NCBI GenBank assembly: GCA_051453625.1
Contig: JBOZIK010000001.1
Span: forward strand, 259,030,969 to 259,094,968
Source of the DNA: Welwitschia mirabilis
Lineage: Eukaryota; Gnetophyta; Gnetopsida; Welwitschiales
Length of the DNA: 64,000 nt
Direction of reading: 5' to 3'
This document shows, in pieces, positions 1-12,279 of the stretch. Below the pieces are notes generated by a model. It saw only the letters and a list, made by a program, of their open reading frames with translations, did no database searches and was not told the DNA's origin. The first letter of the stretch is position 1. Each line of letters starts with the position of its first letter. Made by a program: the position numbers and the translations under genes.

Positions 1-840
1 TTAATAAAATCTTGATTTCTTTGTAATATTATTTATCTATGATATCATCATTAACTTTAATACTTATGAAGAGTCTGAGAAACACTTGATGCTAGTAGTA
101 CAAAGTTTATAGAATTACCAATTATATGCTAACATGAAAAAATGCTATTTTTGAAAGGAATCCATTCAATCTCTAGGTCATGTGATATCTAAGAAAGCTA
201 TATTAGTGGACCAAGAAAACATTAAAAAAATCATGAAATGATCAATACCTACAAATATTACTGAGATTAGAAGCTTTACTAGTATTATTAGATACTATCA
301 TCAATTCATCTTTAAATTTTCTAAGATTGCATCTTCATTAACAAGCCTTTTAAAAAAAGCAAAGAATTTTAATGGATAGAAGAATATCAGCATTCATTTG
401 ATTATTTTACTAAATGCTTAATAAATGCTTCAATCTTAGTAACATCAAATGATTTAAAGATCTTTTTAGTTTACACTAATGCATCTAGAGAAGATCTTGA
501 AGTAGTGCTTGAATAAGATAAAAAACTAATAGCTTATAGATCAAGACAATTTAAAAGTAATGAGAGAAATCATCCTATTCATGATCTTGAATTACCTACA
601 ATATTTTTATGTTCAAGTTGTTAGAGTATTATCTCTATTATGTAGATTTCAGGTTTGGATAGATCATAAAGCTTCAAAATACATTTTTAATCAATCGAAC
701 ATAAACCTTATGCAAATAAGATAGATGGAATTTATATGTAATTTTGAACTAGAGATTTTATACCATGAAAGTAAGGGAAATAACATTGTAGATGCTCTTA
801 GTAGATGAGGTTATCTTAAAGTAATCATGGAAATTCAAGC
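1..840 (+). pseudogene. Chromovirus RT end and RNase H, decayed
   Basis: The translation begins at the catalytic block of RT, where FIYDIII (about 31-51) stands in place of the usual FIDDI; the first catalytic Asp is replaced. The thumb and connection follow, with GHVISKKAILVDQENIKK and TEIRSFTSIIRYYHQFI (about 175-310), then the RNase H entry WIEEYQHSF (about 373). RNase H blocks are FLVYTNASRED (about 463), LIAYRSRQFKSNERNHPIHD (about 526), DHKASKYIFNQSNINL (about 662) and NIVDALSR (about 784). Stops replace expected Trp or Gln at several points. In a living element these domains would copy the RNA and degrade it in the hybrid. This copy is inactive. Confidence 0.85.
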
Positions 841-1039
841 CAAATTCCTACCATTATGTTAGAGAGTGAAAACCAAAATGGATTCAAAGTATCAAAAATT
901 AAAGGATAAATTAGAAAAATTAATAAACTTAAGGAATTTGAGTATTGATTCAGATGGTATAATCATATTTAAATAAAGGTTTCTAGTTCCTAATGTAGAT
1001 TAAATTAAACTTAAGCTAATATTTAAATTTCATAATCTA

Positions 1040-2080
1040 CATATAATAGGTCATCTTGGATGAACTAAAATGTATTAAAACATGAAACAAAAATTTTGGT
1101 AGCCATAAATGAAAAAGAATATAGCAAAATTTATGTGAGGGTGCCTTAATTGTTAATAAGTTAAAGTAAAACATAGAAATCTAATAGGATTAATTTGTTC
1201 TCATGATATTCCATAATATAAATGAAATGTTCTTTTCATGGATTTTATTGTAGAACTTCCAAAAACTCAAGAGGTCATAAGTCTATTATAGTAATAATTA
1301 ATAGAAAAATAAGTTAACAGATTTCAGTTTAGTGAAATATATTTATGATGTTAATGACATAGTTAAATTATACATTCAAAATATTGATTGATTACATGAT
1401 TCATCTTTAGTAATTATCTCTAATAGAAGTTTAAAATTTACTTTTAAGTTTAAATAAGAATTACTAATAGTTTTAGGAACTAAGCTAAATGTGAGCACTA
1501 CATTTCACCATAAAAAGTGGTTAAATAGAAATACTTATTTAAATTTTAAAAGATCTTCTTAGATCATGTATTCCAGATAATCATAAGAGTTGAAAATAAT
1601 ACCTATCATTTATAGACTTTTCATATAATAATAAATATTAGAATTTAGTTAAGATGGCTTCATTTGAAGCCTTGTATGATAGGTGTATATACCTAATTAA
1701 TGAATAGAACTTGAAGTAAGATTGATGATATGACTAGAGATGTTATAAGAAATGGAAAGTAAAATGAGAATCATTAAGAATAAACTTAAGAAAACAAGAA
1801 ATAAAAAAAAGATGTATGTAGACTAATCAAAGAAAAGATCTTGAGTTTAGAGTAGATGATTAAGTAGTTCTTAAAGTGTCACTAATAATATAAGTTATGA
1901 TAGGGGTTAATAGATTAAAATTAGATTCTTGATTTATTAGATCATTTGAAATATTAGAAAGATTAGGACATGTTTCATATATTATGTCTCCACCCTTACA
2001 ATTATTGTATATGCCTGATGTTTTCCATGTAATTATGCTCAGACAGTGTATTGTGAATCCTTATCATGTGTTAAATTTCT
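1040..2080 (+). pseudogene. Chromovirus integrase, decayed
   Basis: The N-terminal zinc-binding block reads GHLG*TKMY*NMKQKFW (about 1049-1100), then NC**VKVKHRNL from about 1148. The paired stops are TAATAA where family members have Gln-Gln. The core begins at MDFIVELPKTQE (about 1238). The rest of the catalytic core is scrambled by indels; a clear DD(35)E triad is not visible. The C-terminus is recognisable as FEILERLGHVSYIM (about 1944) and the block before the chromodomain (about 2020-2080). Nearly every stop is explained by TGG to TGA/TAG or CAA to TAA. Confidence 0.8.
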
Positions 2081-2084
2081 CTCA

Positions 2085-2265
2085 TATTTGAGTAGAACTA
2101 TATTCTTCAACTATGAAAAAGCCAGAAGTAGTGCTATACTAACAAACTATTAATTTGCAAAATAGGGGAATACATCAAGTGAATATAAAGTGGGGTAATC
2201 ATAGTCTTGAAGAAGCAGCTTAGGAGCTAAAGGAAATAATGAAAAATCAATATCCAAATATTTTT
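2085..2265 (+). pseudogene. Chromodomain tail of the same element
   Basis: The translation contains VNIKWGNHSLEEAA*ELKE followed by NQYPNIFKFH. This is the signature of the integrase-linked chromodomain of plant chromoviruses, where a Trp is expected at the stop position. In living elements the domain steers integration toward heterochromatin marks. Here it is broken by a stop and its N-terminal half is poorly preserved. Confidence 0.75.
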
Positions 2266-3207
2266 AAATTTCATAATATCTGGTTAGATTTTCTCAAGCT
2301 TTTGATGTATCTTATTTCCTAAGAGTAAATTAGTATCGATAGGAAACAATGTCATATCCCATATTTTGTAAATCTTATTTACATGAATATTAAGTATATT
2401 AATCTTTTAATAAAATGATTAATTATCCTTATTGAAATTCCTTATTAAAATAAGATATTATTTTAAATTAACCTTAGTTAATAATATTTATAATTTACCA
2501 TGAAGATGATAAAATTTATGTTAAAATGTTTTTGTGAAAAAAATTATCTAAATATTTCAATTTAGATAATATTATCATGTGACAAAATAAAATCACATAA
2601 TAAAACTAATAAATTAAAAATTTTAAGAGGATATAATAATATGTTTTTCATCTTATTTACTCATTTAAATTCTTGGTAAATGTGATAGGTATACTATATT
2701 ATAAATCAATATTTTCTTCTTGTATTATGTGATTGATAAATTTTATGCATTTTGAAATAAATGATCACTTGAACAATTACATGCATTCTTATCTAAAACC
2801 AAGAATAATAAACTAGTAGGTTTACTTTACCATGAATTTTATGTTCTTGAGATGTATAAGATCACTTGTTTCATATCATACTCATTGATTTATTAATCAG
2901 AATTGAAGAGGTTTACTTATTGTGCCACATGACAATGTTGGGACTTGTGCATTTATTCTGTTGATATATGTGTTAGATGAATTAAACTTAGTTATGAGCT
3001 TATAAATGATTAAAAAGGAGCTAGCATAAGGAAATGATACATATAATTAAAATTTATAGTTAAAGTAATAAGATTACTCATCCTACTTAGGTGAATTGGT
3101 TATAAGTATAATATCTTTTTGTACTTTAATGTAACTCATTACTCATCACACTTATCAATGCTAAAACATGTAATCTTATACTCTTGAGATATATGCATTT
3201 GTTTATC

Positions 3208-3217
3208 TATATATAGA
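3208..3217 (+). promoter_or_regulatory. TATA-like box in the putative LTR
   Basis: The sequence CTATATATAG lies about 860 bp into the putative LTR and roughly 100 bp before a CT-rich stretch. Position and sequence fit an LTR promoter, but AT richness makes chance matches common. Confidence 0.3.
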
Positions 3218-3317
3218 GATACTTTCATCTCTTATAAAATCAGATACTTTTCTTTTTTATACAATTGCATTTCCTTCTTTGCTCTTTCTCTTTCTCTCTC
3301 TTTCTTTCATTGTCTTT

Positions 3318-3318
<1 letters not shown>

Positions 3319-3367
<49 letters not shown>
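3319..3367 (+). repeat. (CT)n microsatellite
   Basis: An uninterrupted CT dinucleotide run of about 49 bp, preceded by an impure CT/TTTC-rich stretch from about 3280. Confidence 0.98.
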
Positions 3368-3373
<6 letters not shown>

Positions 3374-3420
3374 ATTAATCTTCAACTATTAAGAAATTAC
3401 TCATCTTCCTCTCTAAACTC

Positions 3421-4136
3421 TTTACATGTATTGTCCATATGATATATTCTTTAAATTCTAATAGAATGGTGTGATATTGCATTAGGGAATCATTTATGTA
3501 TTTTATGAAATTATGTTATAAAATATTATTCCCTTCTATTGGTTCTTACCAAGATGTTATAATCAGATATAATAGATATCTTGTGCCTAGTGATGGAAGT
3601 TACAAATGGATGATTATGGTCAAGTAACCAAGGAGTTTATTATTTAAAAAATAAATATCCATGTTTATTTTAATATTATATTTTTTTATCTATTATTCAT
3701 TAGGATGATACTATTAGGAGCAAAGTCTAATCCTCTCTTTAGGTCAGGACTCTTTCATGAAAATCTCAAGCCTTATAGTAAATGTTTCTTTTCTAATTGA
3801 TTAAAGATATTTTATTAAGTAATTGATTAATATATCCATTATTTTACAAATCTAAGTTATTACTTAACTAGTTGTGAATGCTTTATTATATTTTTGTTAT
3901 GGTGAAAATTAAATTTCTACAGTAGAGACATAGGATAACAACATTAAAACTTATTAATTACTAGATATAAATTAGTAGATAATTTTTTGTAAGTCCAAGA
4001 TTATGTTGTTAATGTGAAATATAAAAATAGTAATTTTTCTAAGGACTAATTATTTTTAAAAAATTTAATTATTAGAATATATTATAAACAAGTGTAGAAA
4101 ATAGTAAGCAAGTAAGTCATTTTTGTTTTTTTTTTT
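3421..4136. other. Unassigned AT-rich stretch
   Basis: I see no gene, RNA or recognisable element. It may be the rest of the LTR or the leader of the left-edge chromovirus. Confidence 0.5.
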
Positions 4137-4205
<69 letters not shown>

Positions 4206-4305
4206 NNNNNNNNNNNNNNNNNNNNNNNNNNNNNNNNNNNNNNNNNNNNNNNNNNNNNNNNNNNNNNNNNNNNNNNNNNNNNNNNNNNNNNNNNNNNNNN
4301 NNNNN

Positions 4306-4372
<67 letters not shown>
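4137..4372 (+). repeat. (TG)n microsatellite containing an assembly gap
   Basis: TG runs flank a block of exactly 100 N (4206-4305), which looks like a fixed-size placeholder, so the true repeat length is unknown. Apparent frames of alternating Cys-Val or His-Thr here are translations of the microsatellite, not genes. Confidence 0.97.
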
Positions 4373-4375
<3 letters not shown>

Positions 4376-5999
4376 CTTGAGCATCCTAAGTTGTAAGAAA
4401 TTGAATAAGCTTTCTAAAACATCTTGAATCATTTTAAAAATTAAAGTATTTTAAAAGTTATCATCATTTTAGTGTAGTGCAAAAGGACTATAATTTGAGA
4501 AAATCTGATAGTTTTTAATATTAAATGATATCTTAGAAATAATATATTTTGAATTCTAAGATAGTTTAAGTTACATTTTGAGAATCCTATTACGTGTCTA
4601 GTTTTTAAAAAAATACTCTAATTTTTTATTCATAATTAACTAATTATTAATTTTTAACTATGATGTCTCTTTAAAGTACAAAAATGTTATATTTAATGTT
4701 TTAAATTATAAAAAAATTATTATACAAAATTTAATAGGAAAACTAAGTATGTAAATCATGTTTCTATTAGTAATTTTAAGTTAAATAGTTATAAATGTTA
4801 TTTATTTGTAGAAATACCTTTGTCACCTATTTTCCATTATTATACTTTGAATGTGTATGTTTGTAAGAGTTTTTCACCGTACTAGATTAAGAATATAAAG
4901 ATTATTTAGCTTATAATTTTTTATAAATTTATTTATAATGTATCTAGATGAATCTTGGATAAATATTTATATCTTAGCAATTATGGTTAAACTACCTTCT
5001 TTGCACCAATCCATGAAGATTATCATATGAGCATGGAATAATGTTTATAGGATTTGCATAGCACTAGGTATGTTTTAGTTTTTTAAATAGATTATTAAGA
5101 TGTGATTGGATACATTTTGAATATTTTTTAATATTATTTAAAAAATATAAGAATAGCTCCTTTATCTAGACTTTTATTTGGTTCCTTTTATGGTTGTTTC
5201 TATAAAATGAATCAAATGATGATTAGATTTATTATAACTAGGTAAAAAATATATTAACTATTTACATTACTTAGAATTGCTTTAATGAATGTTTTTAGTG
5301 TATTCATTAAATAAAACTAAATCAAGATGCTTATAATAATGTTTATCTTCATAATTATATTTCATCACTAAGGTGGATTGCATTGCATTTTAATACCCTT
5401 CTAGAAGAAGGTTTAATCACCACTCTCCTATCCTAGCCATGTGTGAACTTACTCTAATTTAATATCTTAAGTCCTTAGCACTGATGAATCATGTTTTATC
5501 ATTTGGAAATGCTTCAAGAAAGTAGGAATAATTTGTAAGCATGCATCCACCTCATGTATCAAATGTCACCTATATTAGGGGTATATTAAGATGAAGTGAA
5601 AGCCTATGAAATTAAGGCCGATCATATTTGTATAGTTTAGAACTTGCAGTAGAATCAAGTTACATCTAAAGGATTGTTGAATATTGAGTTGGATTACCAT
5701 TAATTACGGTTTCAACCTTAGATTATATTGATTAGGTAATTTCCTTAACACTTATCCATGTATTTTGATAATAAGTTTAAATCTCCTCAACTATTCAAAA
5801 AATGTTTCTTATATGATGAAAAATCTAGGAAGAAATGGTGGACACAAATTTATGACATTATTATCGTTTAAAAAAATCTATAATTTAATTATAAATAAAT
5901 ACATAATATTAATATCATTTTTTAAACATAGAAATTCTAATAAAATAATTAGTAACTTTTGATCCTAGGTTTTACTACGTCTATTAGGTAATAATGTTA
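4373..5999. other. Unassigned decayed DNA
   Basis: No convincing coding signal. The part at about 5390-5740 is somewhat less AT-rich than its surroundings but did not resolve into a protein family in any frame. A 65-codon plus frame at 5765 is rich in Ile, Asn and Lys, as expected by chance in such DNA. Confidence 0.5.
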
Positions 6000-6505
6000 A
6001 AGAAGAAAGGAATATAAAAGGGTGGAAAAGTAGTGCTTAATTAGGATAAGAGAACCAAGGTTATTACATAAAATCACTTTTCAAGGGATATAGTCCTTGC
6101 TTATTGCTATTGTGAAAGGACATGATGTTTTATTTTTGTTAAAGGGGGTGCTTTGAAAAGTGAAGGAAATGCATGGGATATACACAAGTAAATATTGAAT
6201 CCTTAATAAGTTAGGTTAATTCCATAATCATCCCATAGACTGACCTTAAAGATAATATGACCTAAGTAGTCTAGCATACCAGGACCTCATATTTCAAGTT
6301 AATGAAACCTTAAAATCCATTTCAACCAAATTTAATAAAGCTAACTTAAAATGCTCTTTTTTTATCTATTATGTTATCATTTCTTTAAATAAAGTTATCA
6401 TTATTTGTAAACTTTCCTATTTCTAAATTAAATTTCCATTTTTCCATTAAAACATTTGCATCTAATTCTATAAAAGGTTAATGGAAATTTAACAATTGGT
6501 ATTAG
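6000..6505 (+). repeat. Dispersed repeat R3, uninterrupted copy
   Basis: This segment aligns by eye with two separated pieces elsewhere: the 5' flank of the large Athila element (about 20740-20841) and its 3' flank (32821-33215). It carries GGATA once at 6086-6090, exactly where the other copy has that pentamer on both sides of the Athila insertion. It therefore acts as the empty-site allele. Because the split copy follows a chromodomain, R3 is probably chromovirus 3' sequence. It encodes no recognisable protein. Confidence 0.75.
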
Positions 6506-9239
6506 TGATGAATGATCCATAAATGGAAAAACTATTTTTTATTAATATTATTACATAAAGTAGGTCTAGTGTAGCATAGTTATAAAAGATGCAAAAAGGT
6601 AAAATATTAGAAATAATAGCTAGAAAAAAGGGTATATAAAAATATAAATTAGTGCTCATAATCATGCATCATTCTTGGTTGGAATCATCATGATCAAGAG
6701 CTACATTTGAGCATGAACCACTAGTGAAGGATCTAAAGGATTTAAAAGGATCTTTCTCTTAGCATCAAATGGAAAAAGATGATATATTATTATGATCTTG
6801 TTATAATAATAATTTAATAAAATAATAATATAATGAATAGAAGTCTTCAAATTCTCCTTTAAAACTTTTCAAATATGGTAAAAAGCATGAAGGTTTTTTT
6901 GGACCATCACAAACCTCTGTATAGAATGATTCAATATTAATTTCAAATGGTTAATTTGAAAATCTTTCTTTAAAAGCATTATCATGGAGGATTCCATCTA
7001 CTACTGGCTATTCCTTAAAGTTTGATTTTCTAGTCTTAAACCATTGATTTTAGCCTTAAGAAAGAAATAAAAAATTTGAAAAGGTTGTTCAACATTAAGA
7101 GAAAAAGGGAATAGAATATCAAGTAAGATGTAACTCCAATAAATGATTATGAACTTCTATATTCTTTAATTGATACATCTTAAAATGAGCCATACAATAT
7201 GTTGTCTCAAAGTCATTAGTGATCAGCTCAAACTCTTGATGAATAGAATCTCATGAAGGATTCATAGAATGGTAAAATTTTACAAATGAGTTACTTCAAA
7301 GTATTCTTAAAAATTAGCATCCATTCAATATGTAAAATGAAAGGAATCCTCTTAGTAAGATGTCTTAGTTGCTTGTTAAACTACCAAATCCTTTAATCTC
7401 TCTACCTTCTCAATAAAGGTAATTAACCCTTGAGTTTTTAAAATCAAGTTAGAAAGCAAAACTAGTAAAGCCTTATCCATACTAAAAAATGGAGATCATG
7501 AGTTACTTAAAGTATAAATATGTGGATGTGGAATTGCAAGCAAAGTGAAAGATTAAATTATTACAAGCAAAATAAACATTTTATACCACATTAAGGAGTA
7601 GTTAAAAAAATTGTGATCTTTAATAAAGGATTCAAATCAATTACTCCAATAGGATCATCTTCTTTAAATTTAGGAAGAGTAGGATTTATAAGATAGATAA
7701 TGAAGGTAAATCAAGTAAGTTACTTACTTTAGTACTTACACAAATACCTTTATAGTTATCCACACTTAACTTTCCCTTTTCCTAGGTAAGAGTTGGCAAA
7801 GGAAGTTTTAGACATTTTTGTCATAATTAAAATAAGGAATAATGACCAAATAATAAGTTAATTCTAAAATAGAGAATAATAAAATAAAAATAAGTACTTA
7901 CAGTGACTCATCATTTGTTACAATGAAGCATGAATAAAGGAGAATCTTCTTCATTACCATTTCCATCTAGAATAGAAGCCTATAAAGAAAGAGGCTTATT
8001 CCCTCTTTGAGTTAATGAATAAGGAGTTTTGGAGGAGGACACTTTTTGAATGTCCATTTGCAAGGAGAAAATCAAAGAATAATGAGAAATAATAATGATC
8101 TTAATAATTAAGTAAAAAATATAATCAATCTTTATCTTTGAGAAATACAAACTACTAGTAGAAGAATGAATTGGGTCACTCTCTTCACTATAATTCAATA
8201 CAGTTTCATTGGAATGGATGGCAGAAAGAAATGGTAGAAGCATTATCAAGTCATGAGCAAACTCAAGGTATTTGAAGGTAAAATATAAAGAATGTAAGAA
8301 TCCCCCCAAGTTAAGCTATCTAAATAAAAATTTTACTTGGCTTTATAAATTTGAGAGATATCTTTCATATAAATACTTTGAATTCAATCAAAGGAAATTT
8401 TATTATCTCATGTAATGAATAAAAGATAAATAGTGTATTTAGGAAGTTATGAGAAATGAAAATAAAGATACCCACATGCAACACTTAATAACCCTAATGA
8501 AGCATAATAAGAAATGGAAATAGATTTAAAAGGGATATCATGATACTCATGATGATAAAGTTTTATAGTCATAAAGTCATAATAAATGGTTTTAAAGAAA
8601 TCCAAAGTCACTAATTTAAAAGGAGAAAACATTTTTAGGAATAAGACTCCTACCAGATAGAGAACAAATACTTTTGATAGTAGAAGGAAAAAAATGAATA
8701 ATCTCATGTTAAGGATGCACAAAGGAATAAGTTTGGGGATCAAAATAAGTATACATGAAATCCAAAATCATAAATACTTTGAATAAACAAAATTCAAAGT
8801 AAGGGAAAAAATAGAAGATTTAAAATATTTCAGTTCATTACCCAATCAAATTCCTCTTAAGTTACTAAATTATATACTTCCTCATTAGCAAATTTGAGAT
8901 TTATATCATGAAAAGTGTTTTGAAGGGCATCTAGGAAGAACAAGCGAAGTGAAAAAAAAATCTATGGGGATAAGAAGGCAAGTACAAGGGAAATAACCTA
9001 TAGGAAAAATAACAAGATACTAATAAATAAAAAGGCTTTTACTAAATATCTGAAGAAAAAAGACAAGAAGAAAATTACCTTTGGATCAATGGATCAAAGT
9101 ACCATGTAAAAAATGGACTCCTTCCCTCATATTTATAAGAAAAACTAGGAATCATAAGTACCTAATGATATGATGGTGATCTGTAAGTGATGTAATAGTA
9201 ATATGCAATAAGAAATCAGTTGATGTGCCTACTGATATA
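6506..9239. other. Unassigned; possible decayed minus-strand coding
   Basis: Two minus-strand open frames (109 codons at 7980-8309, 98 codons at 8447-8743) and scattered hydrophilic minus-strand segments near 6690-7450 hint at an old minus-strand transposon or gene. No domain or motif could be recognised. The two frames are rich in Phe, Leu, Ile and Tyr and may be chance products of AT-rich DNA. Confidence 0.35.
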
Positions 9240-10060
9240 TGTTGACATCATCAATTCTACAATTATATAGGGCATTATACTATTAATGTAGGCTAATATT
9301 ATTAATCCTACACTTGAGTATCATCTCACACTTTTAATGCAGGTTAACATCATCAATACTATAATTATAGAAGACATTACACCATTAATGTAGACTAACA
9401 TCATTAATTCTATAACTATATATGAAATTACACTACTAATGTGGGCTAACATCAATGATTTTACAATTATATAGATCGTTTCACTACTAATGCAGGCTAA
9501 CATCATTGATTCTACAACTATGTAGGATACCATACTATTGATGCTAGATAACATTATCAATTCTATAACTATATAGGATGTTACACTATTAATGCAGGCT
9601 ACCATCATTGATTCTACAACTGTGTAGGATACCATACTATTAATGCTAGATAACATTATTAATTCTACAACTATATAAGATGTTACACCACTAATTTTGG
9701 TTAACATCATCTTTTCTATAACTATATAGGATGTTACACTACTAATGTAGGCTGACATCATTAATTCCACAACTACATAAGATATTACAGTACTGATGTA
9801 GGATGACATCATTAATCTTATAACTATATAAGATCTTATACTACTTGTGCAACCTAACATCATCCATCTTGCAACTATATAGGATGATACACTACTAATA
9901 TAGACTAATATCATTAATCTTATAATTGTGTAGAATGTTATACTACTAATTCAGGCTAACACCATTGATATCACAATTGTATAGAATGTTAAACTCTTGA
10001 TGTGAGCTAACAACATTAATCCTTCTACTACATAGGATGTCACACTACTGATGCAGCTTC
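9240..10060 (+). repeat. 51-bp minisatellite array
   Basis: The core (A)ACATCATTAATTCTAC recurs at 9245, 9296, 9347, and again at 9755, 9806, 9857, 9908, 9959 and 10010, a strict 51-bp spacing. Each unit continues with a conserved AACTATATAGGATG-like block and ends TACACTACTAATG-like. About 16 units are present with moderate divergence. Because 51 is a multiple of three, the minus strand shows a 197-codon frame (9321-9914) of 17-residue repeats (pattern Y-I-S-S-V-x-S-Y-I-V-I-E-L-M-M). I read this as a by-product of the repeat, not a demonstrated gene. Confidence 0.95.
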
Positions 10061-11040
10061 CTAGATACTAATATCATTAACTAGAGCCTTATAAGGTACC
10101 ACACTGCTAATATCATTTTAATATCATTAATTATGGAACTGTATAGAATGTCACATTGCTAATGTAGGCTTTTGAATGCTAACATAACTAATTAAAATAC
10201 TATAGAATGGTACATTATTAACATCATTAGCCTTGAAATAATATAGGTTATTACATTATTAATACAGGATTCCTAAATGATGACATCATCAACTAGATTA
10301 CTGTAGGACATCATACTACTAAAATCATGATAGCATCATTAGTTTTAAAACTATAAAGAGTGTTACACTACTTATGTAGGCTTCATAGATGTTGAAATCA
10401 TCAATAAAAACACTATAACATTCTATACTATTAACATCATGCTAACATCATTAGATTTGAAATTTTATAGAACATCAAACTACTTATGTAGACTTCTTGG
10501 ATGTTAACATCATTAATGAGAATATTATAGGATGTTACACTACTAACATAATTCTGACATCATTAGATTTAGAACTAAATAAGATGTTACACTACTAATA
10601 TAGGCTTCTTAGTAACTGACATCATTAATCAGATTACTATAGGGCATCATAGTATTGATATCATATTGACATCATTAGACATAAAATTGTATAAGGCATT
10701 ACACTACTGATGTAGGCTTTCTAGATGCTAACATCGTTAACTAGATCATTATAGGACATTACACTACTGATCTCATGTTGATATCATCAGGCTTAGAATT
10801 CAATAGGATGCCACACTAGTAATATAGGCTTTCTATAAGCTACTATCATTAATCAAATTACTATAGGGCATTACACTACTAACATCACGCTAAAATCATT
10901 AGATATGACAATGTATAAGGTGTTAAACTCATGATGCATTATTTTTGAATGACAACATCAATAAATAGATCACTATAGGTGATCATACTTCTAATATCAT
11001 GCTAACATCATTAGTCTTATAATAGCCTAAGGCACTGAAG
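10061..11040 (+). repeat. 112-bp higher-order minisatellite (61+51 dimers)
   Basis: The same monomer family continues, but alternate units carry about 10 extra bases (TTCTAGATGC-like), giving 61-bp and 51-bp monomers in alternation. The start of the long-spaced unit recurs at 10283, 10395, 10507, 10619, 10731, 10843 and 10955, exactly 112 bp apart. This is a true higher-order register. The 61-bp unit breaks the reading frame that stays open in the simple array. Confidence 0.93.
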
Positions 11041-11479
11041 TGAGTTACATCTATTCCAACTCATAAACTACCAAGTTAACTAACGTCCATTCTATAAAGG
11101 GATCATAACATGTACAAAGGATTTTTTATAACCCATTAAAAATACATATATTAGTAAGCCATAAAAGATCATGTAAATTTCCACATCAATACTTTATAAT
11201 AATAGATAAGGTATAATCAACAAAGATCAAACATCAATTATGCAAATGTTAAGGCTTCACAGAAAATGGTACATGACAAACTCAACTCCATCCTTTAAGC
11301 ACTATAAAAGCTTCAATCATAAGTTGAGGAATGCTTACAAGCTTAAAATACAAAATATAGAATTTGGAAAAGAACTCTACTTAGTTGTTTGAATAACAAG
11401 CCTTGGAAGAGATAAATAAATAAGTGTAGTAATATCACATCCATAATTCTACTCAAATGATAAAAGATAGTGTAATGAA
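11041..11479 (+). other. 5' side of the second chromovirus, LTR/leader unclear
   Basis: There is no coding signal. TATAAAAG at 11303-11310 could be an LTR TATA box, as it lies a few hundred bases ahead of the gag remnant, but no paired LTR was found. Confidence 0.3.
11303..11310 (+). promoter_or_regulatory. TATA-like box upstream of a gag remnant
   Basis: TATAAAAG lies about 180 bp before the first gag-like translation of the second chromovirus. It is supported by motif and position only. Confidence 0.25.
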
Positions 11480-12180
11480 AGATCAAGATATGTTAGAATA
11501 TGTAAAAAAAATTTAAATTCGAAGTATGCTAAAATGTTGAGATCTTATGAAGAAGCATCAAAATGATTATGATACATTAAACAATTCTAGTTTAAATAAT
11601 ATTTACATTAGTATATGAAGTAGATATGTAATGATGTTTTTGGTAGGTGATGCTACAACATGGTGGAGTTACTTGAGCATGTCAAAAGATGAACATCTTA
11701 AGTGAAAAAAATTCATGAAATAATTCAAGAAGACTTTCATTTCAAAATACCTTGTTAAAGATAGAAGAATGTAATTTAAATGCCCATGATTTAGGAGGAG
11801 GAATCTTGAAAAACATTGATAGGAATTCCAAAAACTAGTAAAATTTCAAGCACAACAAGACCAAAAGGAACTAGCAAATGATTTTATTAGAATACTTTAC
11901 CTTAATTATGGAATTTATTTAATCTACAAAACTCAAATTTGCACAAGATGCATATTGAATAATTAAACATTATTTTAAACTAGAGTAAATGATTCTAATA
12001 ATAACCTAAATAGTAACCTTCATCATAGAACAACCATGACCATCTCAAATGTAATCACGACTAACTACATCAAATCATAATGCACAACTTTTTCCTATTA
12101 AAAGAATGGCCATGTTATGAAAGAAAGAAGTAAATCATGATGAACCAATACAATCATCCAAAAAAAAAAAAAAGTAGAAA
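11480..12180 (+). pseudogene. Chromovirus gag (capsid), decayed
   Basis: One frame reads FLVGDATTWWSYLSMSKDE (about 11635), then KKFMK*FKKTFISKYLVKDR and LVKFQAQQDQKELANDFIR, ending LNYGIYLI. This matches the Retrotrans_gag pattern of Ty3/gypsy capsids: a WW core, a W-x-x-F-x-x-x-F segment and an E-x-x-x-x-F-x-x-L helix. Gag would form the particle shell. Stops interrupt it at expected Trp and Gln positions. No zinc knuckle was seen in the poorly preserved 3' part. It belongs with the protease and, across the LINE, with the RT at 18.1 kb. Confidence 0.75.
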
Positions 12181-12279
12181 AGAGATTATTCACCACCATC
12201 CAAATAGGTTTAGTATTAAATAAATTTTCTATTATTAAGCTTAAATGATATTTAGAAAATAATATTATTTTATTCATAG

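Larger units (their letters stand above)
1..2347 (+). mobile_element. Chromovirus (Ty3/gypsy, Tekay/Del-like) 3' fragment
   Basis: Remnant of an LTR retrotransposon entering from the left edge. In order it shows the end of RT, RNase H, integrase and a chromodomain tail, which is the order of plant chromoviruses. Every domain carries stops and frameshifts, so nothing here can be translated as a polyprotein. A probable LTR starts at 2348. The lineage call rests on the integrase end (FEILERLGHVSYIM) followed by an HV-x-MLR type motif and a chromodomain tail. The 5' half lies outside the window. Confidence 0.85.
2348..3420 (+). repeat. Probable LTR of the left-edge chromovirus
   Basis: Starting TGTCATATCCCATATTTTG, this resembles the TGTCACG-x-CCC starts common in chromovirus LTRs, and it lies about 80 bp after the chromodomain. 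A TATA-like box sits at 3208 and a CT-rich stretch follows, as in an LTR promoter and leader. I could not find the partner LTR, so the right end is arbitrary. Confidence 0.45.

Noticed and set aside
4082-4432. Overlapping frames of His-Thr or Cys-Val repeats on both strands
   Set aside because: They are translations of a TG microsatellite and the N block inside it.
5765-5962. 65-codon frame as a small gene
   Set aside because: Ile/Asn/Lys-rich composition expected by chance in AT-rich DNA; no motif or supporting context.
6506-9239. Plant mobile domain or other transposase on the minus strand
   Set aside because: Considered because of two long minus frames, but no conserved block of any transposase family could be matched.
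9240-11040. CRISPR-like array (regular repeats with variable parts)
   Set aside because: The 51-bp units are similar along their whole length, with no conserved-repeat/unique-spacer pattern, and the genome is of a plant.
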